DNA of 11,006 nucleotides from Acidovorax sp. (GTDB taxonomy: Bacteria > Pseudomonadota > Gammaproteobacteria > Burkholderiales > Burkholderiaceae_C), in assembly GCA_011620245.1 (NCBI GenBank), contig WOZN01000345.1:1-11006 (forward strand). The letters are read 5' to 3'. The position numbers were made by a program, and so were the translations under genes. Below, one piece after another: positions 1 through 7,921 of this stretch (position 1 is its first letter; every line of letters begins with the position of its first letter). Under the pieces are notes generated by a model. It did no database searches and had not been told where the DNA came from. It was given only the letters and a program-made list of their open reading frames with translations.

Positions 1-87
1 CCACAAGGTGAACGCCATCGAAGCCATCAAGCGTTGATTTCATGCGGCTTGGCAATGGAAGCAAAGCGGTCAACTGCCGTTTCTAGG
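1..87. repeat. Copy A of an 87-bp dispersed repeat (cut by the window edge)
   Basis: This stretch matches 9675-9761 at 80 of 87 positions without gaps and in the same orientation. The differences lie at 26, 31-33, 56, 60 and 61. The right end, CAACTGCCGTTTCTAGG at 71-87, is the same terminus that forms one arm of the inverted repeat bounding the element at 9528-9761. Copy A is therefore probably the right-hand part of a second such element whose left part lies outside the window. It sits beyond the operon terminator and holds no convincing gene. The match is direct observation; the mobile nature is inference. Confidence 0.85.
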
Positions 88-188
88 TTTATGCTCCACG
101 CTTTTTTCCCACAGTCGGTCACCCTCGTGCAGTTGCGCTTCACTTCGTTCGTCATGGTCAACTTACGGCGGGACTTGCCCCCGCAGGA

Positions 189-209
189 GTGCGCCCATGC
201 TGGGCGCAC
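189..209. repeat. Perfect 9-bp hairpin next to the operon terminator
   Basis: GTGCGCCCA at 189-197 is followed by a TGC loop and TGGGCGCAC at 201-209. No T-run follows on either strand, so this is not a standard intrinsic terminator. It lies just beyond the terminator at 208-238 in the direction of operon transcription and could act as a backup or an RNA-stabilising stem. Nothing gene-like is visible between it and the repeat at 1-87. Confidence 0.5.
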
Positions 210-238
210 AAACAAAAAGGCCCACCGAGGTGGGCCTT
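208..238 (-). terminator. Rho-independent terminator of the ribosomal operon and tRNA-fMet
   Basis: Read on the minus strand, AAGGCCCAC, a CTCG tetraloop and GTGGGCCTT form a perfect 9-bp GC-rich stem (230-238 paired with 217-225). It runs straight into a T-rich tail, TTTTTGTTTGTG. This is a textbook intrinsic terminator. It lies 27 nt beyond the 3' end of the tRNA, so it would end transcripts from both the long operon and the tRNA's own promoter. Confidence 0.93.
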
Positions 239-265
239 CAAGACAAGCTAATTGCTTGATTTTAT

Positions 266-342
<77 letters not shown>

Positions 343-353
343 GCAAGAGATGA

Positions 354-359
354 ATTATA
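354..359 (-). promoter_or_regulatory. -10 box (TATAAT) just upstream of tRNA-fMet
   Basis: The minus strand has a perfect TATAAT whose last base is 12 nt before the first tRNA base, so transcription would start about 5 nt upstream of the mature tRNA. The expected -35 region lies within the 3' end of rplQ and matches TTGACA poorly (TTTCGG or TTCGGC with 18-19 nt spacing). I treat this as a probable, possibly activator- or UP-dependent promoter for the tRNA. Confidence 0.45.
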
Positions 360-364
360 TCCTA

Positions 365-757
365 TTATTCAGCAGATGCCGAAATATTTTCAACTTCGGC
401 AGCACGGTCCACCAATTCGACCAGTGCCATGGGCGCGTTGTCACCCACGCGGAAACCCATCTTCAGGATACGGGTGTAGCCACCAGGACGCACCTTGAAA
501 CGGGGGCCCAGGTCGTTGAACAGCTTGGTCACGCTATCACGGTCACGCAGGCGGTTGAATGCCAGACGGCGGTTTGCAACCGAGTCTTCCTTGGCCAGGG
601 TGATCATGGGTTCGATGACGCGGCGCAATTCCTTGGCCTTGGGAACCGTGGTTTTGATGGCTTCATGCTCGATGAGCGAATTCATCATGTTCTGAAGCAT
701 CGCCAGCCGGTGCGAGCTGGTGCGATTGAGTTTGCGAAGGCCGTGTCCGTGGCGCAT
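365..757 (-). CDS. rplQ: 50S ribosomal protein L17
   Basis: This 130-residue protein of the large subunit lies near the peptide exit tunnel. The N-terminus [17 protein letters not shown] and the following [19 protein letters not shown] are the family signature. The C-terminal part contains [19 protein letters not shown], followed by a short tail variable in the family. The ATG start is preceded by AAGGAAAG at good spacing. It is the last protein gene of the alpha operon, 90 nt after rpoA, and is followed 22 nt later by the initiator tRNA. Length is close to the usual 120-135 residues of betaproteobacterial L17. The -10 box of the tRNA lies directly after its stop codon. Confidence 0.98.
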   Translation of the reverse strand: MRHGHGLRKLNRTSSHRLAMLQNMMNSLIEHEAIKTTVPKAKELRRVIEPMITLAKEDSVANRRLAFNRLRDRDSVTKLFNDLGPRFKVRPGGYTRILKMGFRVGDNAPMALVELVDRAAEVENISASAE

Positions 758-847
758 GGTGCTTTCCTTTTACTTGATTAAATCAGGCAGCCGTATCAGG
801 TACTGCCCGAGGCACTGTTCCCCTCGAAGGGAACCCAAAATTATAAC

Positions 848-1840
848 TTAACGCTTGTCCAAACCGGCTGGCGGCCAGTTTTCCAATTTCATGCCCAGCG
901 TGAGACCACGCGATGCGAGCACTTCCTTGATCTCGTTGAGCGACTTGCGACCCAGGTTGGGGGTCTTGAGCAACTCGTTTTCGGTGCGCTGGATCAGGTC
1001 ACCGATGTAGTAGATGTTCTCGGCCTTCAGGCAGTTGGCGGAGCGAACAGTCAGCTCCAGCTCGTCCACAGGGCGCAGCAAGATAGGATCGAACGCCGCG
1101 TTGCCGCGTGGGCCTGCAGGTGCGACCAAGGCGTCCAGTTCGCCACCTTCCAGCTGCGCGAACACGGCCAGCTGTTCCACCAGGATCTTGGCCGATGCGC
1201 GCACGGCGTCTTCAGCCGTAATGGCACCGTTGGTTTCGATCTCGACGACCAACTTGTCCAGATCGGTACGCTGCTCGACACGGGCGCTTTCCACGGTGTA
1301 GCTCACACGCTTCACAGGGGAGAACGATGCATCCAGAACGATTCGGCCAATTGACTTGGTCGATTCGTCCGCATAGCGACGCAGATTGCCAGGCACATAG
1401 CCACGGCCTTTTTCTACCTTGATCTGCATATCCAGCTTGCCGCCTGTGGACAGATTGGCAATCACATGATCAGGGTTGACGATTTCCACGTCATGGGGCG
1501 TCTGGATGTCACGCGCAGTGACCACACCTTCGCCATCCTTGCGCAGGCTCAGTGTGACTTCATCACGGTTGTGCAGCTTAAATACCACACCCTTGAGGTT
1601 CAGGAGGATGTTGACCACGTCCTCTTGCACACCATCAATGGACGAATATTCGTGCAGAACACCTGCAATGGTGACTTCCGTCGCTGCGTAACCCACCATG
1701 GACGAAAGCAGGACACGCCGAATGGCATTGCCCAATGTGTGACCGTAGCCACGTTCGAACGGCTCAAGCGCCACCTTGGCACGATTGTGACCAAGCTGTT
1801 CGACATTAATCGCCTTGGGTTTCAGCAAATTGGTTTGCAT
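848..1840 (-). CDS. rpoA: DNA-directed RNA polymerase subunit alpha
   Basis: This 330-residue subunit dimerises to scaffold assembly of RNA polymerase; its C-terminal domain contacts UP elements and activators. The N-terminal domain (about residues 1-235) contains [20 protein letters not shown], the conserved dimer and assembly region. The C-terminal domain (about 250-325) contains [11 protein letters not shown], with the DNA-binding Arg, Asn and Cys, and [15 protein letters not shown] chose the ATG at 1840 because it gives the family N-terminus MQTNLLKPK and follows GAGGAAG; an ATG five codons upstream would precede that site. It sits between rpsD (111-nt gap) and rplQ (90-nt gap), the usual alpha-operon position. 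No key residue is missing. Confidence 0.98.
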   Translation of the reverse strand: MQTNLLKPKAINVEQLGHNRAKVALEPFERGYGHTLGNAIRRVLLSSMVGYAATEVTIAGVLHEYSSIDGVQEDVVNILLNLKGVVFKLHNRDEVTLSLRKDGEGVVTARDIQTPHDVEIVNPDHVIANLSTGGKLDMQIKVEKGRGYVPGNLRRYADESTKSIGRIVLDASFSPVKRVSYTVESARVEQRTDLDKLVVEIETNGAITAEDAVRASAKILVEQLAVFAQLEGGELDALVAPAGPRGNAAFDPILLRPVDELELTVRSANCLKAENIYYIGDLIQRTENELLKTPNLGRKSLNEIKEVLASRGLTLGMKLENWPPAGLDKR

Positions 1841-1897
1841 GCAACTTCCTCTCAATACCCCCAGCTCGTTACACCGGTAAGGCTGGTGAAGCGCCTA

Positions 1898-1917
1898 CAC
1901 CGCGATGCCTCGCGGTG
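1898..1917 (-). other. Intercistronic hairpin between rpsD and rpoA
   Basis: CACCGCGA and TCGCGGTG pair perfectly over 8 bp around a GGCA tetraloop on the transcript strand. No T-run follows, so it is unlikely to terminate strongly. It lies in the middle of a 111-nt gap and may be an RNA-processing or stabilising stem, or help set the rpoA:r-protein ratio. Role is inference. Confidence 0.55.
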
Positions 1918-1951
1918 CAGGGACGGTTTTCTCTAAATACGTAGCTAGCGA

Positions 1952-2575
1952 TTAGCGCGAGTACAACTCAACGATCAGCGATTCGTTGATGTCGGCACCA
2001 AACTCATCACGGTCAGGCACCTTCTTGAAGATACCTTCAGCCTTTTCGGCGTTGACATCCACCCATGCAGGCATGCCAACCTGGGCGGCCAGCTGAAGGG
2101 CTTCGACAATGCGGTTTTGCTTCTTCGACTTTTCACGCACAGCCACGACGTCGCCCGTCTTCACGAGGTACGAAGCGATGTTGACGGACTTGCCGTTCAC
2201 CGTGATCGCCTTGTGGGACACCAGCTGGCGCGCTTCAGCGCGGGTCGAACCGAAACCCATGCGATACACGACGTTGTCGAGACGGGATTCGAGCAGGAAC
2301 AGCAGGTTCGCACCGGTATTGCCCTTGCGACTGTCAGCGGCTTCAAAGTAGCGACGGAACTGCTTTTCCAGCACGCCGTACATGCGCTTGACCTTCTGCT
2401 TTTCACGCAGTTGCAGACCGTAGTCAGAGGTACGGGCACCAGAGGTACGGCCGTGCTGACCAGGCTTGGAGTCGAACTTGGACTTGTCGGCGATCGAGCG
2501 ACGGGCGCTCTTCAGGAACAGGTCGGTGCCTTCACGGCGAGAGAGTTTGGCCTTGGGGCCGAGGTAACGTGCCAC
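1952..2575 (-). CDS. rpsD: 30S ribosomal protein S4
   Basis: This 207-residue protein is a primary 16S rRNA binder that nucleates assembly of the 30S body; in E. coli it also represses the alpha operon. It begins [20 protein letters not shown]. The S4 RNA-binding domain (about residues 97-160) contains [20 protein letters not shown], followed by [18 protein letters not shown]. The C-terminus SLIVELYSR is typical. The start codon is GTG, not ATG, preceded by AAGGAAG; the next residues match the family start, so no upstream codon is needed. It is preceded by a 90-nt gap holding a strong hairpin, which is unusual within this otherwise tight cluster. Confidence 0.98.
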   Translation of the reverse strand: MARYLGPKAKLSRREGTDLFLKSARRSIADKSKFDSKPGQHGRTSGARTSDYGLQLREKQKVKRMYGVLEKQFRRYFEAADSRKGNTGANLLFLLESRLDNVVYRMGFGSTRAEARQLVSHKAITVNGKSVNIASYLVKTGDVVAVREKSKKQNRIVEALQLAAQVGMPAWVDVNAEKAEGIFKKVPDRDEFGADINESLIVELYSR

Positions 2576-2616
2576 TTGAGCTTCCTTTGTGTCATCTACC
2601 GCAAACCATTGCGGGA

Positions 2617-2649
2617 GCCGCCTGAGGTGCTTGCGCGTTCTCAGGCGGC
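2617..2649 (-). other. Strong hairpin in the rpsK-rpsD gap
   Basis: GCCGCCTGAG (2617-2626 and its partner 2640-2649) forms a perfect 10-bp GC-rich stem with a 13-nt loop, in the 90-nt gap upstream of rpsD. In the transcript it is followed by no T-run, so simple termination is unlikely. The position before rpsD would suit an attenuating, processing or S4-responsive element, but no homology to the known E. coli S4 pseudoknot is visible. Confidence 0.6.
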
Positions 2650-2665
2650 GGTGGGCTTAGATATA

Positions 2666-3070
2666 TTAGATACGACGACGCTTTTGAGGGCGGCAGCCGT
2701 TGTGCGGCACCGGGGTCACATCGGAGATCGAGGTGATACGGATGCCCAGTGCGCCCAAAGCGCGCACCGACGATTCACGACCAGGACCAGGGCCCTTGAT
2801 TTCAACGTCAAGGTTCTTGATACCCTGGTCGATGGCAGCGCGGCCGGCCACTTCCGATGCCACCTGGGCAGCGAACGGGGTGGACTTGCGCGAGCCCTTG
2901 AAACCTTGGCCACCGGACGAAGCCCACGACAGGGCGTTGCCCTGGCGATCGGTGATCGTGATGATGGTGTTGTTGAACGAGGCATGCACGTGTGCAATGC
3001 CGTCCGAAACGTTCTTGCGGACCTTCTTGCGAACGCGCTGAGCTGCGTTATTGGCAGGAGACTTAGCCAT
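2666..3070 (-). CDS. rpsK: 30S ribosomal protein S11
   Basis: This 134-residue protein of the 30S platform contacts 16S rRNA near the E site and the Shine-Dalgarno helix region. The core reads [19 protein letters not shown] and then the Gly/Ser-rich [19 protein letters not shown]. The C-terminal signature [15 protein letters not shown] matches the family exactly. The N-terminal extension [20 protein letters not shown] is of the usual proteobacterial type. The ATG is preceded by GAAAG. It begins 18 nt after rpsM and is co-transcribed with it in the alpha operon. Confidence 0.98.
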   Translation of the reverse strand: MAKSPANNAAQRVRKKVRKNVSDGIAHVHASFNNTIITITDRQGNALSWASSGGQGFKGSRKSTPFAAQVASEVAGRAAIDQGIKNLDVEIKGPGPGRESSVRALGALGIRITSISDVTPVPHNGCRPQKRRRI

Positions 3071-3088
3071 GTTGATCTTTCAATCTCT

Positions 3089-3454
3089 TTATTTCTTCAG
3101 TGCAGCTGCACCCTTGCGCGGACCCTTGCGGGTGCGTGCATTGGTACGGGTGCGCTGACCACGCATTGGCAGACCGCGGCGATGGCGGAAGCCACGATAG
3201 CAGCCGATGTCCATCAAGCGCTTGATGTTCATGGTGGTTTCGCGGCGCAGGTCACCTTCAATGGTGAACTGCTCGATTTGCTCGCGAATTTTTTCCAGAT
3301 CGCTATCAGAAAGATCTTTGATCTTCTTGCTGTAAGCGATACCAGTTGCTTCGCAAATCTTGCGAGCGCGGGTGCGACCGATGCCAAAAATGGCGGTCAG
3401 ACCGATTTCCGCGTGCTTGTGCGGCGGAATGTTAATGCCAGCGATACGTGCCAT
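3089..3454 (-). CDS. rpsM: 30S ribosomal protein S13
   Basis: This 121-residue protein of the 30S head contacts P-site tRNA and forms intersubunit bridges. It starts [20 protein letters not shown], with the helix-two-turn-helix segment [19 protein letters not shown] following. The basic C-terminus carries the signature [20 protein letters not shown] and ends in a Lys-rich tail. The ATG follows AGAGGA. It lies 23 nt after rpmJ and opens the alpha operon genes. That gap is too short for the long pseudoknot leader that S4 binds before rpsM in E. coli. Confidence 0.98.
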   Translation of the reverse strand: MARIAGINIPPHKHAEIGLTAIFGIGRTRARKICEATGIAYSKKIKDLSDSDLEKIREQIEQFTIEGDLRRETTMNIKRLMDIGCYRGFRHRRGLPMRGQRTRTNARTRKGPRKGAAALKK

Positions 3455-3477
3455 ATGCGTCCTCTAATACTTTCCAA

Positions 3478-3591
3478 TCAACCTTGGCGCTGCTTGTGAC
3501 GCAGATCCGTGCAGATCACACGCACCACACCTTTGCGGCGGATGATCTTGCAATTGCGGCAGATTTTTTTGACCGAAGCCGAAACTCTCAT
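3478..3591 (-). CDS. rpmJ: 50S ribosomal protein L36, zinc-binding type
   Basis: This 37-residue protein is encoded on the minus strand as [15 protein letters not shown] followed by a basic segment and [12 protein letters not shown]. Cys11, Cys14, Cys27 and His32 form the C-x2-C-x12-C-x4-H zinc ribbon, so this is the zinc-dependent form. L36 stabilises 23S rRNA near the peptidyl transferase base. The ATG is preceded by AGGAG, which overlaps the end of the truncated infA reading frame just upstream. Its normal neighbours, infA upstream and rpsM downstream, confirm the identity, although infA is broken here. Confidence 0.97.
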   Translation of the reverse strand: MRVSASVKKICRNCKIIRRKGVVRVICTDLRHKQRQG

Positions 3592-3600
3592 TGCATTCTC

Positions 3601-3735
3601 CTAAAACTTTTCCATCCGTCCCGGCTGCTTCGCACGGAACACAATTTGTGCCCGCGAAAATTCGTGGGGCGCCAACTCAACCGATATCCAACTCTCTACA
3701 GGCAAGGTCGCAATGCGACCATTGCCGTCCTGTTC
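3601..3735 (-). pseudogene. infA: Truncated remnant of translation initiation factor IF-1
   Basis: One minus-strand frame ending with TAG at 3601-3603 encodes SVELAPHEFSRAQIVFRAK (about 3628-3684). This aligns without gaps with the C-terminus of E. coli IF-1, TVELTPYDLSKGRIVFRSR. Upstream similarity continues weakly (RIATLP against YIRILT), then is lost. The gap between secY and rpmJ is only 145 nt, while IF-1 needs about 219 nt, so the N-terminal OB-fold half is gone. The frame has no ATG here; it is open back into secY, and it runs eight codons past the family C-terminus before the stop. The location, secY-infA-rpmJ, is the normal infA site. I infer a decayed copy whose essential function is supplied by another infA, as Burkholderiales often carry a second one elsewhere. 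Function as a short peptide is possible but unsupported. Confidence 0.75.
3701..3726 (-). other. Bulged hairpin just after secY
   Basis: On the transcript strand GGCAA, a bulged T, GGTCGC, an ATT loop, GCGACC and TTGCC form an 11-bp stem with one bulge. It starts 11 nt after the secY stop, within the degraded infA segment. No T-run follows. It could be a 3'-protecting or processing structure that replaced the lost infA sequence between the spc and alpha gene groups. Confidence 0.5.
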
Positions 3736-3736
3736 A

Positions 3737-5056
3737 TCAACTGCGCGCGTTGCCTTTGAAATTGGCTTTCTTGAGCAGCGATTCATACTGTTGCGACATC
3801 ATGTAGTTCTGAACCTGGGCCATGAAGTCCATGGTCACCACCACAATGATCAGCAGCGAAGTACCGCCGAAGTAAAACGGAACGTTGTACTTCAAAATCA
3901 AGAACTCTGGCAGCAAACACACGAAGGTGATGTACACAGCGCCTGCCAAGGTCAGCCGAACCAGGATCTTGTCGATGTAACGTGCCGTTTGCTCACCTGG
4001 GCGAATGCCCGGAATGAACGCACCGCTCTTCTTCAGGTTGTCTGCAGTTTCGCGGCTGTTGAAAACCAGGGCCGTGTAAAAGAAGCAGAAAAAGACGATC
4101 GCGGTGGCATAAAACATCACATAGATGGGCTGACCAGGCGTCAACGCACCCGATATGTCCCGCAACCAGCGCATCGACTCACCCGCACTGAACCAGTTCA
4201 TCACCGTTGCCGGCAGCAAAATGATCGACGATGCGAAGATCGGAGGAATCACGCCAGCCATGTTCAGCTTCAGGGGCAAGTGCGACGACTGACCGCCGTA
4301 GACCTTGTTACCCACCTGCCGCCGAGCGTAATTCACCAGAATCTTGCGCTGACCACGCTCCACAAACACCACGAAGTAAGTCACCAGACCCACCACAATG
4401 ACGATGAAGATTGCAGCCAGAATGCTCATGGCACCCGTACGAACCAGCTCCAGAAGACCACCGATAGAGCCCGGCAATCCGGCAGCGATGCCAGCGAAGA
4501 TCAGGATCGAAATCCCGTTCCCCAGGCCACGCTCGGTGATCTGCTCACCCAGCCACATCAGAAACATCGTGCCAGCCGTCAGACTGACCACTGTCGTCAT
4601 GCGGAACCCGAAACCAGGGCTGAGTACCAGACCCGCCGAGCTTTCCAGCGCGACGGCAATACCCAGCGACTGGAACAGGGCCAAGCCCAATGTGCCGTAA
4701 CGGGTGTACTGCGTGATCTTTCTGCGACCGGCTTCGCCTTCCTTTTTCAACTGCTCGAACGTGGGAGCCACATAGGTCATCAGCTGCATGATGATCGACG
4801 CCGAGATATACGGCATGATCCCCAGAGCGAAAACCGTGAAGCGCGAAAGCGCACCACCCGAGAACATGTTGAACAGGTTCAGGATACCGCCTTGCTGGCC
4901 ACTGAACAGCTGCTGGAGCTGGGCTGGATCGATGCCTGGCACGGGGATATGAGCCCCGATGCGGTACACGACCAGCGCAAGCAACAGAAAAACCAGACGA
5001 CGACGCAGGTCGCCGAACTTACCGGTCTTTGCAATTTGAGCCGCGCTAGTAGCCAC
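3737..5056 (-). CDS. secY: Protein translocase subunit SecY
   Basis: This 439-residue integral membrane protein is the channel of the SecYEG translocon in the inner membrane. The cytoplasmic N-terminus is followed by about ten membrane helices; TM1 is near residues 20-38 ([20 protein letters not shown]). The conserved [20 protein letters not shown] lies in TM2. A late cytoplasmic loop carries the conserved [15 protein letters not shown], near the arginine needed for SecA and ribosome coupling. The start codon is GTG (5054-5056), preceded by AAGGAAG at good distance, and gives the usual [14 protein letters not shown] start. It lies 24 nt after rplO, its normal spc-operon neighbour. Downstream, the usual infA is truncated. 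Length is typical. Confidence 0.98.
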   Translation of the reverse strand: MATSAAQIAKTGKFGDLRRRLVFLLLALVVYRIGAHIPVPGIDPAQLQQLFSGQQGGILNLFNMFSGGALSRFTVFALGIMPYISASIIMQLMTYVAPTFEQLKKEGEAGRRKITQYTRYGTLGLALFQSLGIAVALESSAGLVLSPGFGFRMTTVVSLTAGTMFLMWLGEQITERGLGNGISILIFAGIAAGLPGSIGGLLELVRTGAMSILAAIFIVIVVGLVTYFVVFVERGQRKILVNYARRQVGNKVYGGQSSHLPLKLNMAGVIPPIFASSIILLPATVMNWFSAGESMRWLRDISGALTPGQPIYVMFYATAIVFFCFFYTALVFNSRETADNLKKSGAFIPGIRPGEQTARYIDKILVRLTLAGAVYITFVCLLPEFLILKYNVPFYFGGTSLLIIVVVTMDFMAQVQNYMMSQQYESLLKKANFKGNARS

Positions 5057-5080
5057 AGATGTCTTCCTTCAGAGCCACAT

Positions 5081-5512
5081 TCAGGCGACGCTGCCGCCAG
5101 CAGCTTCAATAGCTGCCTTGGCACCAGCCGTAGCGCCCACACCGTTCAGCTTGACAGCCTTGGTAAGCGAGCCACTCTTGATGACCTTGACCACCTTGGC
5201 CAGCTCGCCCACCAGGCCAGCCTGCTTGAGCGCCAGGACATCCACTTCGGCCAGGCCGAGCTGGTCCAGAGCAGTCAGCGTCACTTCTGCATTGAACTTG
5301 AGCAGATGCGACTTGAAACCGCGCTTGGGCAGACGGCGCTGCAAAGGCATCTGACCGCCTTCGAAACCCACCTTGTGGTAACCACCCGCACGCGACTTCT
5401 GACCTTTGTGACCACGGCCAGCGGTCTTACCCAGACCGGAGCCGATGCCGCGGCCTACGCGGCGCTTGGCATGCTTGGCACCGTCTGCGGGCTTGATGCT
5501 ATTGAGTTCCAT
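5081..5512 (-). CDS. rplO: 50S ribosomal protein L15
   Basis: This 143-residue late-assembly protein of the 50S subunit has an extended N-terminal arm that penetrates 23S rRNA. The N-terminus [20 protein letters not shown] is followed by the Gly/Lys-rich [19 protein letters not shown] and the [15 protein letters not shown] signature. The C-terminal half forms the globular domain (about residues 75-143). The ATG follows GAGAG, 10 nt after rpmD. It is placed between rpmD and secY as in the canonical spc operon. Confidence 0.98.
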   Translation of the reverse strand: MELNSIKPADGAKHAKRRVGRGIGSGLGKTAGRGHKGQKSRAGGYHKVGFEGGQMPLQRRLPKRGFKSHLLKFNAEVTLTALDQLGLAEVDVLALKQAGLVGELAKVVKVIKSGSLTKAVKLNGVGATAGAKAAIEAAGGSVA

Positions 5513-5522
5513 GATCGATCTC

Positions 5523-5705
5523 TCAGAGGACTTTGACCAGATAGCTGATCTTGTTAATCATGCCGCGCACTTCAGGCGAGTCCTGCAGTTCGCTGACACT
5601 GTTCAGCTTGCGCAGACCCAGGCCACGAACAGTGGCGCGGTGCGATTCCTTGGTGCCAATCGGGCTGCGCACCAGTTGAATCTTGACGGTTTGTTGCGTT
5701 GTCAT
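5523..5705 (-). CDS. rpmD: 50S ribosomal protein L30
   Basis: This 60-residue small 50S protein begins [18 protein letters not shown] and continues with [16 protein letters not shown], the family signature; the end is [14 protein letters not shown] chose the ATG at 5705, which lies 7 nt after GGAG; an in-frame TTG two codons upstream is too close to that site. It lies 14 nt after rpsE and 10 nt before rplO. L30 is absent from some bacterial lineages, and its presence here fits Proteobacteria. Confidence 0.96.
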   Translation of the reverse strand: MTTQQTVKIQLVRSPIGTKESHRATVRGLGLRKLNSVSELQDSPEVRGMINKISYLVKVL

Positions 5706-5719
5706 ATTCAAGCTCCGGT

Positions 5720-6238
5720 TCAGGCGAAGATGTCTTCGACTGTCTTGCCGCGCTTGGCTGCCACGTTCGACGGGGTGGTCGAATTGACGAGCGCGTCAAA
5801 CGTTGCACGGACCATGTTGTACGGGTTCGACGAACCGTGGCTCTTGGCCACGATGTCGGTCACACCCAGCACTTCAAAGACTGCGCGCATGGGGCCGCCA
5901 GCAATGATGCCGGTACCCTTGGGGGCCGGGGCCATCATGACAACAGCGGCACCATGGTGACCCGTCACATTGTGAAAGATCGTGCCGTTTTTCAACGAGA
6001 CCTTCACCATGTTGCGACGCGCTTCTTCCATGGCCTTTTGCACGGCTGCAGGCACTTCCTTGGATTTGCCCTTGCCCATGCCCACGCGGCCATCACCATC
6101 GCCAACCACCGTCAGTGCAGCGAAACCGAGAATACGGCCACCCTTCACGACTTTGGTCACGCGGTTCACCGCGATCATTTTTTCGCGCAGACCGTCGTCC
6201 TGGCCTTCGCTCTGCATCTTGGGTTGAAATTTAGCCAT
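5720..6238 (-). CDS. rpsE: 30S ribosomal protein S5
   Basis: This 172-residue 30S protein at the mRNA entry side contributes to decoding fidelity and helicase activity. The dsRNA-binding-like N-terminal domain contains [20 protein letters not shown] followed by [20 protein letters not shown]. The C-terminal domain contains [20 protein letters not shown] and [18 protein letters not shown], both family hallmarks. The ATG follows a weak ACGGAA. It starts 17 nt after rplR and is followed by rpmD after 14 nt. Confidence 0.98.
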   Translation of the reverse strand: MAKFQPKMQSEGQDDGLREKMIAVNRVTKVVKGGRILGFAALTVVGDGDGRVGMGKGKSKEVPAAVQKAMEEARRNMVKVSLKNGTIFHNVTGHHGAAVVMMAPAPKGTGIIAGGPMRAVFEVLGVTDIVAKSHGSSNPYNMVRATFDALVNSTTPSNVAAKRGKTVEDIFA

Positions 6239-6255
6239 TTTTAATTCCGTTCCGC

Positions 6256-6621
6256 TTAGAACTGCAGACCTGCTTCACGGGCCGCATCGGCCAAAGCCTT
6301 GACGCGACCGTGGTAAGCAAAACCTGCGCGATCAAATGCAACCTTCTCGACACCAGCAGCCTTTGCCTTTTCAGCAATGCGCTTGCCGATTGCCTGGGCT
6401 GCAGCGGCATTGCCACCCTTGCCCGAACCGCCCAGCGAGTTGCGCACATCGGCCTCGGCCGTGGACGCACTGGCCAGCACCTTGCTGCCGTCGCCGGAGA
6501 TCACAGTGGCGTAGATATGGAGGTTCGTACGATTCACGGTCAAGCGTGCCACGCCTTGCTGTGCAATGCGGATGCGCGTCTGACGCGAACGACGAAGACG
6601 CTGCTCTTTCTTTGTCAACAT
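6256..6621 (-). CDS. rplR: 50S ribosomal protein L18
   Basis: This 121-residue protein binds 5S rRNA and, with L5, builds the central protuberance. The basic start [20 protein letters not shown] is typical, followed by [20 protein letters not shown]. The C-terminal [20 protein letters not shown] and [13 protein letters not shown] are the family signature. The ATG follows AAGGAG, which overlaps the rplF stop codon, suggesting translational coupling. Gap to rplF is 11 nt. Confidence 0.98.
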   Translation of the reverse strand: MLTKKEQRLRRSRQTRIRIAQQGVARLTVNRTNLHIYATVISGDGSKVLASASTAEADVRNSLGGSGKGGNAAAAQAIGKRIAEKAKAAGVEKVAFDRAGFAYHGRVKALADAAREAGLQF

Positions 6622-6632
6622 GTTGCAGCTCC

Positions 6633-7166
6633 TTATTTCTTCTTGGTCTCTTTGATCGTGATCTTTTCGTCCGCATAGCGGATACCCTTGCCCTTGTAGG
6701 GCTCAGGTGGACGAACAGCACGAATCTCGGCAGCGATCTGACCCACGCGCTGGCGGTCTGCGCCCTTCACAACCACTTCCGTGGGCGTGGGGGTGGCAAC
6801 CGTGATGCCAGCAGGCATGTCGAAATTCACGGGGTGCGAATAACCGACCGTCAGATTCAGCTTGGAACCAGTGGCAGCAGCCTTGTAGCCCACGCCAACC
6901 AGGCTCAGCTTCTTTTCGAAGCCCTTGCTGACACCGATCACCATGTTGTTGACCAGCTGGCGAATGGTGCCGCTCATGGCATTGGCTTCGCGGGATTCGT
7001 TGGCAGGCTCAAAGCTGAGCTTGCCATCATTGCTGGACACCTTCACCAGCACATTCTGTGCAAGTGAGAGCGCACCGCCAGAGCCCTTGACAGAGATCTG
7101 GTCATCTTTCACGGACACATCCACGCCTGCGGGGATGGTCACGGGCATTTTTCCTACTCGGGACAT
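6633..7166 (-). CDS. rplF: 50S ribosomal protein L6
   Basis: This 177-residue 50S protein near the GTPase-associated centre and the sarcin-ricin loop is built of two homologous domains. The N-terminus [20 protein letters not shown] is typical. The second domain ends with the signature [15 protein letters not shown] and a basic tail ETKKK. The ATG is preceded by GAGGAG. It lies 25 nt after rpsH. No truncation or insertion is visible. Confidence 0.98.
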   Translation of the reverse strand: MSRVGKMPVTIPAGVDVSVKDDQISVKGSGGALSLAQNVLVKVSSNDGKLSFEPANESREANAMSGTIRQLVNNMVIGVSKGFEKKLSLVGVGYKAAATGSKLNLTVGYSHPVNFDMPAGITVATPTPTEVVVKGADRQRVGQIAAEIRAVRPPEPYKGKGIRYADEKITIKETKKK

Positions 7167-7191
7167 TTCAGTTTCTCCTCAATGCCGCGGG

Positions 7192-7587
7192 TTAGGCCAC
7201 ATAGCAGAGCACTTCACCACCGACACCGGTAGCGCGCGCCTTGCGATCAGTCATCACGCCCTTAGGGGTCGTGACAATTGCCACACCCAGACCGTTCATG
7301 ACTTGTGGAATGGAATCACGGCCTTTGTAGACACGCAGTCCTGGGCGGCTGACGCGCTCGATGCGCTCAATCACGGGACGGCCTGCGTAGTACTTCAGGA
7401 CGATTTCAAGTTCGGACTTGCCAGCTTCGGTTTTCACCTGGAAGCCGTCGATATAACCCTCGTCCTTCAACACCTGGGCGATGGCAATCTTCACTTTGGA
7501 AGAAGGCACCAGCACCGTGGCCTTGGCGACCATTTGTGCGTTACGAATGCGGGTCAGCAAGTCAGCGATAGGATCACTCATGCTCAT
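7192..7587 (-). CDS. rpsH: 30S ribosomal protein S8
   Basis: This 131-residue primary 16S rRNA binder of the 30S platform is the autogenous repressor of the spc operon in E. coli. The start [18 protein letters not shown] is typical, and the C-terminal signature [20 protein letters not shown] is intact. I chose the ATG at 7587 because AGGAGA lies 6 nt upstream; the open frame extends further up but that part lies in rpsN. A second Met two codons on is equally common in the family. It lies 20 nt after rpsN. Confidence 0.98.
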   Translation of the reverse strand: MSMSDPIADLLTRIRNAQMVAKATVLVPSSKVKIAIAQVLKDEGYIDGFQVKTEAGKSELEIVLKYYAGRPVIERIERVSRPGLRVYKGRDSIPQVMNGLGVAIVTTPKGVMTDRKARATGVGGEVLCYVA

Positions 7588-7607
7588 GTTGTATCTCTCC
7601 TGCCTGC

Positions 7608-7913
7608 TTACCAGCTGGCCTTGGTGACACCGGGGATCTCGCCTGCAAAAGCCAGTTCGCGAATCTTGGCGCGGGCCAGACCGAATTGACGGAATGTTCC
7701 ACGTGGGCGACCGGTGATTTCGCAACGGTTGCGCTGGCGCGTAGGATTTGCATTGCGCGGGAGCTTTTGCAGACCCAGACGGGCTGCATCACGCTCTTCA
7801 TCGCTGCGCTTGGCATCGCCAGCGATCGCCTTCAGTTCCGCATACTTGGTTGCGTACTTGGCTGCCAATTTTTCGCGCTTCAGTTCGCGCTGGATCAAAG
7901 CTACTTTAGCCAT
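7608..7913 (-). CDS. rpsN: 30S ribosomal protein S14, zinc-independent type
   Basis: This 101-residue protein of the 30S head is the long, Cys-poor form. It has a single Cys ([20 protein letters not shown]) and no CxxC pairs, so it does not bind zinc, unlike the short zinc-ribbon S14 of Gram-positives. The N-terminal helix region is [20 protein letters not shown], and the C-terminus [11 protein letters not shown] is typical. The ATG follows GAGG, which overlaps the end of rplE. Placement between rplE and rpsH is canonical. Confidence 0.98.
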   Translation of the reverse strand: MAKVALIQRELKREKLAAKYATKYAELKAIAGDAKRSDEERDAARLGLQKLPRNANPTRQRNRCEITGRPRGTFRQFGLARAKIRELAFAGEIPGVTKASW

Positions 7914-7921
7914 GCTTCGCC

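Noticed and set aside
758..847. Terminator between rpoA and rplQ
   Set aside because: A 6-bp GTTCCC/GGGAAC stem near 819-836 exists but no T-run follows it in the transcript direction, and rplQ must be expressed.
3455..3477. S4-binding pseudoknot upstream of rpsM as in E. coli
   Set aside because: The gap is only 23 nt and cannot hold the known structure, unless it extends into rpmJ, for which I see no evidence.
2117..3499. A 460-codon plus-strand frame opposite rpsD, rpsK and rpsM
   Set aside because: It is a shadow of conserved genes on the other strand and crosses their intergenic gaps without any family signature.
3713..5536. A 607-codon plus-strand frame opposite secY and rplO
   Set aside because: It is fully antisense to two unmistakable genes, has no recognisable domain and is rich in His, Gln and Arg as expected of shadow frames.
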